Source of the DNA: Parietichytrium sp. I65-24A
Lineage: Eukaryota > Sar > Bigyra > Thraustochytrida > Thraustochytriidae
Direction of reading: 5' to 3'
Length of the DNA stretch: 64,000 nucleotides
NCBI GenBank assembly: GCA_012862575.1
Contig: BLSF01000039.1
Coordinates: forward strand, 249,695-313,694
Shown: piece by piece, positions 23,361 through 32,629 of the stretch
Position numbering within the stretch: the first letter of the stretch is position 1
Layout of the letters: each line of letters starts with the position of its first letter
Translations under genes and position numbers: made by a program
Notes under the pieces: generated by a model
What the model was told of the DNA's origin: nothing
The model's input: the letters and a program-made list of their open reading frames with translations, nothing else
The model's database searches: none

Positions 23361-23530
23361 GTTTTTCACAATCTATGTTGTAAGAGCAGGGGGAAGAGTA
23401 TCCTTGTTCGAGACGAGTCGCGCACTCGGAAACAAGCGTTTCTCGTCTTCAATCTCTGAAGATGAAGCTTTGTTGACCTTGCTCAGAAATTCTTCCAAAC
23501 TTGATTTTTTTGCGTTTCAAACAAAAAATA

Positions 23531-24847
23531 CTAGTGGTAATAAACGACGTGGGCGATTGGGCGGAGCGGTCTCTCGTTTGGACAGTACCGGAGGCATACA
23601 GTTGAGTCTTGCTCAGAATGATTGTCCCTCGCAATGCTGTTGAGCGTGTTCTCACAATACATGTGGTGTGATCCGCACTTACACACTTTCAACCTGAGAT
23701 CGTTAAAGACATCATGCCTGTCAGTACAAGTTGCGTAACCACCGAGTTTAAACGTATAAATGTGGGAGGTGTCCAGCAAGTCGTCGTTTTCCGCCCACTC
23801 GTATCCATCTTCCTCATGGTCGATTGAAATCGGGTAGTCCCGGGTCTCAATCCAGCTCAAAATGGACTCCTCGAGCAGCTCATCAAGAGAATCTTGTATT
23901 GCGTCTCCAGGACAATTGCCGTTTTCATCCAACACATTATTTTTGGCCTGGATCAAATTTGCAAAGTCCTTCTCTGGGATGATTCTGATGATCTCGTCAT
24001 CGTGTTTTTCGTTCCCTTCGCCTTCTCCATCTCCGCCCGAATCCTCATCACCACTAGCGTCAGAATAAGAACTGGGAATGGACCAATCTAGGCATATGCC
24101 ACCTGCGGAAGAATCGGTATTGTGTTTGTGAAGATATTGTAAAAGACCGCTTCTGCCGACAACCTCTTGCGCTCTTCGCGGCAGTGTTGCAAGGTCAATT
24201 TGGAACCAGCAAGAGTACTCTTCGAAGCGCTCGATGGACTCTTCTTTGTACCGTGCAAATGTCCCATAGCACCCCGGCTTCGTCATTATATCGATAGCAA
24301 ATAACCGCGAAGACATGAAATCGCCATGGGCTGGTGGTCCGCCAAGTTGTGGGAGGAAACACGGGCGGTACACCTTGTGTAATTCGTCAAACGCTTCAAT
24401 TTCTTTATAGCCGTCCTTGAGCAGGGCTTCGGTTCTTTTTCTGACCTCTTCCTCGACGCTCTCCGACACGAGTCGCTCCTGGTGCGTTTTGAATTCATGG
24501 TGGGTGTTGAGCACTTCAGAGTGGACCACATGCTCGATCAAGAGCTCGCCTTTCTCGTTCGTGTCCCAGTAGAGCTCCACCCTCTCCCGAGCCCTTGCGC
24601 TGCGTTGAAAGCCTTTGGCGAAGCGGTAAAACTTGACTCCCAGGTCTGCGGCTGCCTCTTCCACCGCCCTTTGCACCTCTACCGGAAACAAGTCAGCAAC
24701 CACCTTGGGCAACTTTGGGCTTGTCACCGCGTTCATTGCCTCTGCCTGTTCCACGCTTCTCTCCCTCTTCATTCCTGCGCACGACTCTCGTGGGCTTGTC
24801 CCCGCGTTCATTGCCTCTGCCTGTTCCACTCTTCTCTTCCTCTTCAT
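23531..24847 (-). CDS. YwqG/DUF1963-like protein, intact copy
   Basis: A 438-residue soluble protein. Blocks FLPQLGGPPAHGD, CWFQIDLATLP and GLLQYL, and the C-terminal YTFKLGGYATCTD, resemble the YwqG (DUF1963) family pattern K-x-GG-x-P, then QIDLxxLP, then GLLxxF, then a closing GGYP-like motif. The biochemical role of this family is unclear; bacterial members relate to SMI1/KNR4-type folds. An acidic linker (DEDSGGDGEGEG) sits between the two blocks. The N terminus carries two copies of a 25-residue unit (MKRxRxVEQAEAMNA...), encoded by a 75-base direct repeat at 24719-24793 and 24794 onward, so the start may lie at either Met. Family assignment rests on motif resemblance only. Confidence 0.7.
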   Translation of the reverse strand: MKRKRRVEQAEAMNAGTSPRESCAGMKRERSVEQAEAMNAVTSPKLPKVVADLFPVEVQRAVEEAAADLGVKFYRFAKGFQRSARARERVELYWDTNEKGELLIEHVVHSEVLNTHHEFKTHQERLVSESVEEEVRKRTEALLKDGYKEIEAFDELHKVYRPCFLPQLGGPPAHGDFMSSRLFAIDIMTKPGCYGTFARYKEESIERFEEYSCWFQIDLATLPRRAQEVVGRSGLLQYLHKHNTDSSAGGICLDWSIPSSYSDASGDEDSGGDGEGEGNEKHDDEIIRIIPEKDFANLIQAKNNVLDENGNCPGDAIQDSLDELLEESILSWIETRDYPISIDHEEDGYEWAENDDLLDTSHIYTFKLGGYATCTDRHDVFNDLRLKVCKCGSHHMYCENTLNSIARDNHSEQDSTVCLRYCPNERPLRPIAHVVYYH

Positions 24848-25308
24848 TCCTGTGCGTGCACACTCATTGGAAGCTAGCTAGGTGAGTCTGAGATGCTGTG
24901 ACAACTTATGCCACCTGCTATACGCACCAATAGCAGTCTCTTCTCTTCGTGGGTTGCCGCCACTGGTCATCATCACTGGTCTATGGAGTACCGGTACACC
25001 TGCTCACTTGGCTTATCGTTCCATCCATCCGCTGTGGCTGGTTTCTTTAGAGCTCTACTAGCCAGGAGTCAAGTGTTTGGCACCTCATTTGATTCCTCGC
25101 AGTCGGAAGTGAGATTTGAGATGTCCAATTGCAGATGTCTTTTTACAATCTACGGGCCCGTGAGTTCAGGGGGACAGTATCCTTGTTCGAGACGAGTCGC
25201 GCACTCGGAAACAAGTGTTTCTCGACTTCAATCCCTGCAGATAAAGCTTTGTTGACCTTGCTCAGGAATTCTTCCAAACTTGATTTTTTGAACGTCAAAT
25301 AAAAGACA

Positions 25309-26520
25309 TTAGTAGTAATAAACGACGTGGACGATTGGGCGGAGCGGTCTCTCGTTTGGACAATACCGAAGGCATACAGTTGTGTCTTGCTCAGAATGAT
25401 TGTCCCTCACAATGCTGTTGAACGTGTTCTCAGAATACATGTGGTGCGATCCGCACTCACACACTTTCAAATTGAGATCGTTATAGACATCATGCCTGTC
25501 AGTACAAGTTGCGTAACCGCCGCTTTTGAATGTACAAAAGTGGGAGGTATCCAGCAAGTCGTCGTCTTCCGCCCACTCGTATCCATCTTTCCCATAGTCG
25601 ATTGAACTCGGGTGGTCCCGGGCCTCAATCCAGCTCAAAATGGACGACTCGTGCGGCACATTAGAATAATATTGTATTGCATCTCCAGGGCAATTGCCGT
25701 TGTCATCCAACACATTATTTTTGGCCTGGATCAAATTTGCAAAGTCCTTTTCTGGGATGATTCTGATGATCTCGTCATTGTCATTCCCGTCGCCATCTTC
25801 ATCTCCGCCCGAATCCTCATCACCACTAGCGTCAGAATAAGAATTGGGAATGGAATTGGGAATGGACCAATCTAGGCATATGCCACTTGTGGAAGGATCG
25901 GTATTGTGTTTGTGAAGATATTGTAAAAGACCGCTTCTGCCGACAACCTCTTGCGCTCTTCGCGGCAGTGTTGCAAGGTCGATTTGGAACCAGCAAGAGT
26001 ACTATTCGAAGCGCTCGATGGACTCTTCTTTGTACCGTGCAAATGTCCCATAGCACCCCGGCTTCGTCATTAATTCGATAGCAAACAACCGCGAGGACAT
26101 GAAATCGCCATGGGCTAGTGGCTCGCCAGGTTGTGGGAGGAAACACGGGCGGTGCAGCTTGTGTAATTCGTGAAACGCTTTGATCTCTTTATAGCCGTCC
26201 TTGAGCAGGGCTTCGGTTCTTTTTCTGACCTCTTCCTCGACGCTCTCCGACACGAGTCGCTCCTGGTCCGTTTTGAGTTCATGGTGGGTTATGAACATTT
26301 CAGAGTGGACTACATTCTCGATCAAGAGCTCGCCTTTCTCGTTCGTGTCCCAGTACAGCTCCACCCTCTCCCGAGCCCTTTTGCTGCGTTGAAAGCCTTT
26401 GGCGAAGCGGTAAAACTTGACTCCCAGGTCTGCGGCTGCCTCTTCCACCGCCCTTTGCACCTCTACCGGAAACAAGTCAGCAACCGCCTTGGGCAACTTT
26501 GGGCTTGCCCCCGCGTTCAT
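25309..26520 (-). pseudogene. YwqG-like gene, broken second copy
   Basis: Second copy of the tandem pair. The frame is open from the Met equivalent to the second repeat unit of the intact gene, but a TAG replaces a Tyr-region codon at 26002-26004 (after the residues ESIERFE). After that stop the same frame stays open to the natural end at 25309. A one-base deletion upstream puts the original first Met out of frame. A 12-base duplication in the acidic linker keeps frame (SIPNSIPNS). Because the downstream half is otherwise intact, the loss looks recent; a shortened 172-residue product or stop-codon readthrough cannot be excluded. Confidence 0.75.
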
Positions 26521-26545
26521 TGCCTCTCCTGTTCCACTCTTCTCT

Positions 26546-26977
26546 AAATTCTGTCTTTTCAGTTCTAAAAGTATGGAGCTTACTGTTCATGATCTTCACA
26601 CCAATTCACTGCAAACTGCAGACATGCAAGAGTTTCAATGGGGGAAGCGATCGGAAGGTCCAAAAATATGCAAATCCTAGTGATATTATCAATGCTATAG
26701 ATCGAGAGAAGAAGGTATTCGTTTTTAGGAATGAGAGAAAACTTCTCTTTGCTCCCGAACATCGGGTTCCCTCCTGTTTTCAGATTGAAGTGGCAAAATA
26801 GTTTTACCCCGCATCGCCTTGCATATTAGAAATTCCCACAGTTTTCTTCTCAGAGGATTGCACTCTTTGATAACAGTCGAAGTCCCCCATGTAATCGTAA
26901 TGCCGACCACCAAAGTCATTGCGCTGAGCTGCCATCTACCTGGCAGGTCGCCGGAGACCTTGAATCCAGCCCCAAAG
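26546..26977. other. spacer upstream of broken copy and downstream of SCO1
   Basis: About 430 AT-rich bases, no gene seen. It should hold the promoter of the second YwqG-like copy and the SCO1 3' end. Confidence 0.5.
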
Positions 26978-27766
26978 TTACTCTTGAGGATTAAGAATAT
27001 GTGCTTTGATCCTCTCCACAGCTTCGTCAGGTTCGGTAAGCTGTGTGTAAAAGTCAACAAATGATCCATCAGGCCCAATCAGGTACATCACAATCGAGTG
27101 ATCTACCAAGTAGTCGTCCTCATTCTCGAGGTCCTGGTCAGCAATGCTGTGATAGACTCGGAATGCTTTGCAAGCTACCGCTACCTGGCCCGGCGTTCCG
27201 GTGAGACCCAGGGTTCTGGGGTGGAAGTCCTTGATGTAGTGCTTGACTTGCGCCACTCCATCGCGTTTTGGATCGACACTAATGAAGACTGGCCGGACCA
27301 CGGGGCCGACTTGCTCGTCTGCGTCAAGACGCTCGATGATCTCTTTCATCTTGATGAGCTCTGCTGGGCAGATATCCGGACAGTATGTGAACCCAAAATA
27401 CAGCAACGCGTGCGTGTGGCCGTCTTCTCGGAGAGTAGCATCCGTAACCGGCCTGCCGTCTTGATCCACCAGCGTCCATTGCCCGCCGAGCAGCGCTTTG
27501 CCCACCGTCCTCGTCGACTTTTTCTTGGCCTCATCCACAATGCGCTTCTTCTCCAACGTGTACACATACACCGCGCCGCCACCGACTATCCCGAGCCCAG
27601 CAAGCGCAGCCCATGTCAGCGGGCCTCTGCCTTGGCCTCCAGCCCCAACACGACTGGATTCTGACGAGAGCTCCCGCGACCAATTCGCTCTCCCGACCGT
27701 CTGACGACCGCCATACCGTCGCAACACGGGCGCCAGCCGCCCAAGCCTGCCCAGTCTTGCAGCCAT
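26978..27766 (-). CDS. SCO1: SCO1/SenC mitochondrial copper chaperone
   Basis: A 262-residue SCO-family protein that delivers copper to the CuA site of cytochrome c oxidase subunit 2. The N terminus is Arg-rich and non-acidic, as in a mitochondrial presequence. One helix (about residues 50-71) anchors it in the inner membrane. The thioredoxin-like domain carries the copper-binding CPDIC motif (Cys129, Cys133) and the distal His222 (DHSIVMYLI); all three ligands are present. The block FISVDPKRDGV is also family-typical. Length matches eukaryotic SCO1. The gene is divergent from the methyltransferase gene, with about 585 bases between starts. Confidence 0.95.
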   Translation of the reverse strand: MAARLGRLGRLAPVLRRYGGRQTVGRANWSRELSSESSRVGAGGQGRGPLTWAALAGLGIVGGGAVYVYTLEKKRIVDEAKKKSTRTVGKALLGGQWTLVDQDGRPVTDATLREDGHTHALLYFGFTYCPDICPAELIKMKEIIERLDADEQVGPVVRPVFISVDPKRDGVAQVKHYIKDFHPRTLGLTGTPGQVAVACKAFRVYHSIADQDLENEDDYLVDHSIVMYLIGPDGSFVDFYTQLTEPDEAVERIKAHILNPQE

Positions 27767-28146
27767 TCCTCCTCTAACCTAGCTGCCTACCCAGTGCAAC
27801 GCGCCAACAAAACAACCAACCAACCAACCAACCAAACAAACAAACAACCAACCAGCGGACGCAATAAGGTGCGCGCCGAGGACCCTTTCGGCGAAACTTG
27901 CGAGCGCGTCGGCGTTTCTTCCCTTCTTCCCAATTCCTCCGCTCCCTCTCTGTCTCAGTCTCTCTGTCTATCGCTGTCTATCGCTGTCTATCGCTGTCTC
28001 CGCAATTCTCCGCATGCTGGCAATGCTGGCTCTAGTTCTAGGGGCTAGAGCTCCAGATCTCCAGATATCCAGAAGCAGCCGGGCTTATGCGTCTATTTTC
28101 AGAGGCTACTACTAGCTAGTCCGCCTGTCGGGGACAGTGCAAAGGG

Positions 28147-28191
28147 GTACTCGTAGTACTCGTAGTACTCGTAGTACTCGTAGTACTCGTA
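28147..28191. repeat. 9-base tandem repeat GTACTCGTA x5
   Basis: Five perfect units, each containing the AGTACT-type core across the unit junction, followed by a partly inverted GCGAGTAC. It lies in the divergent promoter region. Confidence 0.9.
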
Positions 28192-28238
28192 CGCGAGTAC
28201 TGACTGCGCCACACTGTGGGCAGTGTGGGAGTGGCGGC

Positions 28239-28265
28239 GGGAAAGGTGGGAAAGGTGGGAAAGGT
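28239..28265. repeat. 9-base tandem repeat GGGAAAGGT x3
   Basis: Three perfect units about 90-110 bases upstream of the methyltransferase ATG. Confidence 0.85.
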
Positions 28266-28351
28266 GGCTTGTTAGTTGGTTGGAGCATAGGCGGGCGGGT
28301 GCGTGGGGCGCTTTAGATCTTTAGACCTTTCGACCTTTAGACCGCGGAAGC

Positions 28352-29110
28352 ATGGTGCTGGGCGGGGTGTTGAACACGCTAGCGTGGGCGTTGTGGGCGG
28401 CGTGGCGACCGCTGGCGTGGACGCTGGCGATTGGCACGGTTTGGCACGTCGGTCGTCGAAGAGTGCGGAGCCTTATGGCCAGGCACTGGAAATGTGCGAC
28501 GGGGTTCAGAGGACGCGTGTTCGGCAGCACGTTTGCGAAGGTGGCACTGGAGCAGATGGTGGTGGATGCAATGGAGGGCGTCAAAGTGTCTCCGCGGGAG
28601 AGCGTCGTAGACTTGGGCTGCGGCCCGGGAAATGCCTTGGCTGCCGTGCTTAGGCAACGCGAGGCGGCGGCGGAGAAGGGCTTAGGACAGGTGGCTATGG
28701 TGGACTGGAGCGACGTGGCTCTGGAGAGCGTGACAGATAGTTTTGGCGAAGAAACACTGAGGCGGGGAGGCGTCGTGCTGCATCAGATGGATGTCTCCAA
28801 GCTGGGCTTCGCCGATAAAACGTTTGATGTTGCCTTGGCCTTCAATATCTTCGTCTTTGTGCAGGACCTGGACGCCATGCTAGCCGAGGCTGCGAGGGTG
28901 CTCAAGCCCAATGGCCGGGCCATCTTTGCTTTTGTTCGATCTGAGGCTCTTATGCGCTGGGAGCTGGTGCAGGAGGGCATGATACAGGGCAGCTACAAAG
29001 TTCGTGCCGATGCCGTGGTTTGTGACCTGATCAAACATTATTTCAACATAGAAGAGGTCAAGAATTTAGACGCTCATGACGCCATCGTCATATCAGCTCG
29101 GCGTCTTTGA
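28352..29110 (+). CDS. membrane-anchored class I SAM methyltransferase
   Basis: A 252-residue protein. A hydrophobic, Trp-rich N terminus (about residues 5-32) looks like a membrane anchor. The Rossmann-type methyltransferase domain follows: motif I is VVDLGCGPG (residues 85-93), an acidic residue after VAMVDWSD fits the ribose-binding strand, QMDVSKLGFAD fits motif II, and the block ARVLKPNGRAIFAF is the post-core strand of the Methyltransf_11 type. The substrate cannot be told from sequence; small-molecule or lipid methylation is as far as the family allows. ATG and stop are unambiguous. Confidence 0.88.
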   Translation: MVLGGVLNTLAWALWAAWRPLAWTLAIGTVWHVGRRRVRSLMARHWKCATGFRGRVFGSTFAKVALEQMVVDAMEGVKVSPRESVVDLGCGPGNALAAVLRQREAAAEKGLGQVAMVDWSDVALESVTDSFGEETLRRGGVVLHQMDVSKLGFADKTFDVALAFNIFVFVQDLDAMLAEAARVLKPNGRAIFAFVRSEALMRWELVQEGMIQGSYKVRADAVVCDLIKHYFNIEEVKNLDAHDAIVISARRL

Positions 29111-29425
29111 GTTCATGTATTTGCACGCGCGACTTGAGCACGGCACAGTCTCATTCTACCGCAGTTTCCCTCCGGACTAGCCTCATCCGTCACTGTATTT
29201 AGCTTGTAGAGCAGAGCTAGGCTAGACGATGTGAATTCATAGTAAACCTGTATTGTTATTTCCAACTCCTGCGGTCCGTGCGCTTCGAACCCACTGTCAA
29301 TTCTCAGTTTCATGTCTGACGATCAGCAAAGCAGAATACAACAGATTAGTACAGAAACTAGATAGCCTCCATGCCAGGGACGGACGACAACCAGATGGGG
29401 CTGTCTAAGCTTGTGTCTGGCTAAT
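29111..29425. other. spacer before tRNA cluster
   Basis: About 315 bases with nothing recognisable besides the methyltransferase 3' end and the upstream flank of the first tRNA gene. Confidence 0.5.
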
Positions 29426-29514
29426 CTCGCTATAGCTCAGTTGGTAGAGCAGAAGACTGTAGTGTTTCCAGTATGGATTTCTTCGGGTCCCTGGTTCGAT
29501 TCCGGGTGGCGAGA
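29426..29514 (+). tRNA. tRNA-Tyr(GTA), intron-containing, copy 1
   Basis: Acceptor CTCGCTA pairs with TGGCGAG and ends in A73 without CCA. The D arm GCTC/GAGC, anticodon stem GAAGA/TCTTC and T arm CCTGG-TTCGATT-CCGGG all form. The anticodon GTA (29459-29461) is followed by G37 and a 16-base intron (about 29463-29478). The C1-G72 pair is the eukaryotic tyrosine identity element. No T4 run follows within the 19-base gap to the next copy. Confidence 0.97.
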
Positions 29515-29533
29515 TTGACTTCTGATTTATTTC

Positions 29534-29619
29534 CTCGCTATAGCTCAGTTGGTAGAGCAGAAGACTGTAGTGTTTCCATTGAATTCTTCGGGTCCCTGGT
29601 TCGATTCCGGGTGGCGAGA
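29534..29619 (+). tRNA. tRNA-Tyr(GTA), intron-containing, copy 2
   Basis: Exons are identical to copy 1; the intron is shorter (about 13 bases) and differs in sequence after TGTTTCCA. It starts 19 bases after copy 1. No T4 run occurs in the 28 bases before copy 3. Confidence 0.97.
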
Positions 29620-29647
29620 TGTTAGCCTTCTGTGCTTGATTGTATGA

Positions 29648-29733
29648 CTCGCTATAGCTCAGTTGGTAGAGCAGAAGACTGTAGTGTTTTCAGAGATTTC
29701 TTCGGGTCCCTGGTTCGATTCCGGGTGGCGAGA
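29648..29733 (+). tRNA. tRNA-Tyr(GTA), intron-containing, copy 3
   Basis: Exons are identical to the others; the intron reads TGTTTTCAGAGAT. It is the only intron of the five with a TTTT run (29687-29690), a potential RNA polymerase III stop inside the gene. T-rich sequence (TTTGTTTTTCCATTTTTT) directly follows, the first good terminator after copy 1. Confidence 0.97.
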
Positions 29734-29735
29734 TT

Positions 29736-29753
29736 TGTTTTTCCATTTTTTGG
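29736..29753 (+). terminator. RNA polymerase III terminator after tRNA-Tyr trio
   Basis: T5 and T6 runs begin within 10 bases of the end of copy 3, as expected of a Pol III stop. No run of four or more T separates copies 1-2 or 2-3. Confidence 0.7.
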
Positions 29754-30171
29754 GTTCTCACATGGATTGCGGTTTGCGCTTCTTTTACGAAAATTCAGCG
29801 CAATTTTTGATTTTTGGAACCCGAATCCTGAAAGCCAGCGTTGCGACGATTATAGAACCCCTCCAACCCGTTGAGTTGCTCTTCACGGAAATGCGTTTTG
29901 GAACAATTGCTCACGTTGTTTTCTGCTGTAACTTTGGTGCACGGTCACGGTTTTGAGACACTTTGTGAGTTCTCTGTGCTTTCGGATTGAACGCTCTTCG
30001 GGAATCGGGTGCGCTTTTGACATTGTGATTTGCACCATTTCTGAGCGCCCGCTCACACCGAAACAATTTTAAAGTGGGACGTGAAGAGGCAACCAAGCAA
30101 ATACAAGGCAACTCTTAAGATTGCCTCAGATCCTAGCGCTGTGGAGGAATGTGATGGAACTTCCCCGAGAA
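29754..30171. other. spacer, nothing recognised
   Basis: About 420 bases between the tRNA trio and the possible gene relic. Short open frames on both strands have no features. Confidence 0.5.
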
Positions 30172-30978
30172 TCAGCTCGAAAAAAAAGTGTTGAACTCTG
30201 CACTAGTGGTCACGCACATGTGTGAAACGTCTCCTTTCTCGCACACGGTCCGCGTAGAGATAGCTGAATAAGATGGAGGAGAACTGCTTGCGTCAACCCA
30301 TATTGAAGATCCTCTCTCCGAAGACTGACATGACGAATGCGCAGAAGCGGCATCACCCTTTGCAAAGTGGTGCTGTTGAACCGGTTTGCCGTGGCTGTCC
30401 TCTTGCCAAAAAAAGATGAAGTACTTGATTGCAAGCAACCCATACAGGGGCGGCCGAGCTCTAAGCAGACTCGAGTTATAGCATGCAGGGCCATTAGAGT
30501 TCACAGGTTCACGTTCCTCTGTGTCGAGAACTGCAAACATCCACAACCAGCCAACTTGGAAAACAATCACAACCAAGCGCAGCATCATACTGCAACAAAC
30601 CTCGTGGGAGAACCTGAACTCTATTCTTCTCCTGGCTAGGCAACTTTTCTTCCTAGTATTAAGAAGTGAATTCACACTGTCAATAGTCTCACCTCTCCAC
30701 AGCTGGCACATCGTTAAACTTGGATGCATATCTTGGATCTTTATTTCGATGCTTTATTTCGATGCTGATACCCCTTTAATAAGTGAATTATACACCACTT
30801 CTTCAAACTTGCAAAGGACCACATTCCATGACGTGAAACGATAAACGATAAAATCATGGATCACAAACAGCTCTTTGTTTTCAAATTCATAAAAGCAAGC
30901 ACCAATCAACTCTGTCCTATCAGATGTTGCACCACTTGTGCAAACTCTTCGCATTGTTGTAACTTGAACTCCAAACAT
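30172..30978 (-). pseudogene. possible relic of a membrane protein gene
   Basis: Two open stretches in the same frame (30754-30978 and 30172-30753) are separated by one in-frame TAA, next to a 13-base tandem duplication (30741-30753 and 30754-30766). The translated text has protein-like texture: a hydrophobic segment (LVVIVFQVGWLWMFAVL), a loop with CYNSS, a second hydrophobic segment (YGLLAIKYFIFFW) and a Ser-rich tail. The block IKYFIFFWQ faintly recalls the OSTA/TMEM184 family, too weak for a call. It could be a chance open frame. Confidence 0.25.
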
Positions 30979-31100
30979 TTTCTAAAGCCAATTTAGGAAA
31001 GAAAACGAAGGTGGGCAAGTGAACTAAGAATCGAGTTCATTTCCTATCAAGAATTCCTAGAGGACTACAAAAGCCACTGGTTGGGGCAGACTCCTGACCA

Positions 31101-31186
31101 CTCGCTATAGCTCAGTTGGTAGAGCAGAAGACTGTAGTGTTTCCATTGATTTCTTCGGGTCCCTGGTTCGATTCCGGGTGGCGAGA
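31101..31186 (+). tRNA. tRNA-Tyr(GTA), intron-containing, copy 4
   Basis: Exons are identical to copies 1-3; the intron reads about TGTTTCCATTGAT. An isolated copy 1.4 kb downstream of the trio. It is followed at once by a strong T-rich terminator (TTTGTTTTTTCTTTTTTG). Confidence 0.97.
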
Positions 31187-31188
31187 TT

Positions 31189-31205
31189 TGTTTTTTCTTT
31201 TTTGT
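31189..31205 (+). terminator. RNA polymerase III terminator of tRNA-Tyr copy 4
   Basis: Two T6 runs start within 5 bases of the tRNA 3' end. Confidence 0.75.
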
Positions 31206-31483
31206 CTCGTTTTTCTGAACTTTAAGTTTTTTGGCAAGTCTGCGGTATTTGGTAGCTTTGCGTTTTGCGAACCCTCTCTCACAGCCACCACTTGTGCTCT
31301 CAGCCTCGGTGTTGGCCGACATTCGATGATTTTTTCGATTCTCTCAACTTGAACGAACGAAGTTTACTCTCAATCGAAAAAGGAGAAAATGGTGATTTTT
31401 TGATTGAAAGAGAGATTGAGTATTTGTAGCGAAATGTCCCGATCATTAGTTCAACTGGTAGTACTCGAGCTTACCAGTGATTA

Positions 31484-31572
31484 CTCGCTATAGCTCAGTT
31501 GGTAGAGCAGAAGACTGTAGTGTTTCCAGTATGGGTTTCTTCGGGTCCCTGGTTCGATTCCGGGTGGCGAGA
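31484..31572 (+). tRNA. tRNA-Tyr(GTA), intron-containing, copy 5
   Basis: Exons are identical to the other four; the intron (about 16 bases) differs from that of copy 1 by a single base (GTATGGG against GTATGGA), which suggests a shared recent origin. A T4 run lies 4 bases after the gene. An AGTACT-like sequence (GTAGTACTCGAG) lies about 25 bases upstream. Confidence 0.97.
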
Positions 31573-32629
31573 TATCTTTTGCCTTTTGATTTAATTTTTT
31601 CATGTGCATAATACTCTTTGCATTTTTGCCTGCCGCCACTGCTGCCAGTGCCGTCCCCAAGGTTTGCGTCCCGTCCAAAGCGTGCGACTCAAAGCTCCTC
31701 AAGTCACGATTGTTTCGATTCGACCATGGTCATTCAGGCGTGCATTCTCCATCTTCGACATTTAAACCATTTTGGCCAGCAACTACTAAGTATCACAATC
31801 GCTGTGCTTTCGTTTGTAAACCAAAATCTGCGAGGTGCGATGAAGACAGCAGACAGACGAACCAAAGTTTGCAAACACCTTGTCAACCTCGACTGCCCAA
31901 AGCTGACACGAGTCGACTTGGTCGGCCGAGCCTCTGGGTCGTTAGGATGGTACGCCTCGATAAAAAGGCATGACGCAGCCAGCTACGCGCACCTCGGCAC
32001 TTGTTTCAGCAGCGGTCTGGGATGGTCTGGGATCGTCACCGCGCGCCTGGCAATCGACCTTTGCGGATGTTTTCGTCTCTTAGGTGAATTCCTCTTGAAG
32101 TGAATTGAATGAACACAACGTTGAAGCAGTCCTCAGTACTCATAAGGTACACTTGTCCTTCGTTCGTTGTTGAACATGACCCCACTCTCCCGCACTACAT
32201 ATCCTCCCTCACCTTCAAGCACATGGTGCTCTTTGCGGTTACTTAACGAGAGTACGGCATCGTAGGGCCTCCTTAAGGCATTAAGTAGTGTTGCTAGTAT
32301 GCTTGAGTCGTCCCTGGCTTTTGAACGCTCGTATTTTCTTTCCAAATAAAATAATTCACAATTGATTTGAATCGTTTGAAGGAAAGCGTTGCTGCGTTGT
32401 ACATGATCTCCAAAATTGTTCATTCACAGTCAAATTGATTGTGAATAGATCTGCAAGACAGAACGACTGAAAGAGAGAGGAGATAGAGGAGCTCGGAGGA
32501 TCATTTCGCGGCCCAAATATCTGCCCAAGCACGCAGTTCCAGAGGGAGCAGCTACTAGTACCACAGGAAGTCAGTGCACTGGTTGGAATAGGAAACTAAC
32601 TGTTCAAAAGAGACTCTGCAAAGATTGGA

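Larger units (their letters stand above)
23361..26545. repeat. tandem duplication of a YwqG-like gene
   Basis: Two copies of one segment lie head to tail (about 23361-24850 and 25141-26545), separated by about 290 bases of unrelated sequence. The duplicated part includes the coding region and about 150 bases of 3' flank, in which both copies share CCTTGTTCGAGACGAGTCGC. Small indels and base changes mark divergence, but similarity is very high by eye, so the duplication is probably recent. Confidence 0.9.
27767..28351. promoter_or_regulatory. divergent promoter region rich in tandem repeats
   Basis: The spacer between the divergent SCO1 and methyltransferase starts. It contains CAAC/CAAAC repeats near 27807-27850, a 10-base unit CTGTCTATCG (three copies at 27964-27993), a 9-base unit GTACTCGTA (five perfect copies at 28147-28191) and a 9-base unit GGGAAAGGT (three copies at 28239-28265). 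Promoter function is inferred from position only. Confidence 0.5.

Noticed and set aside
31602-32103. Two overlapping plus-strand frames, one with a signal-peptide-like start
   Set aside because: They lie directly after a tRNA gene, overlap each other in different frames and show no family match.
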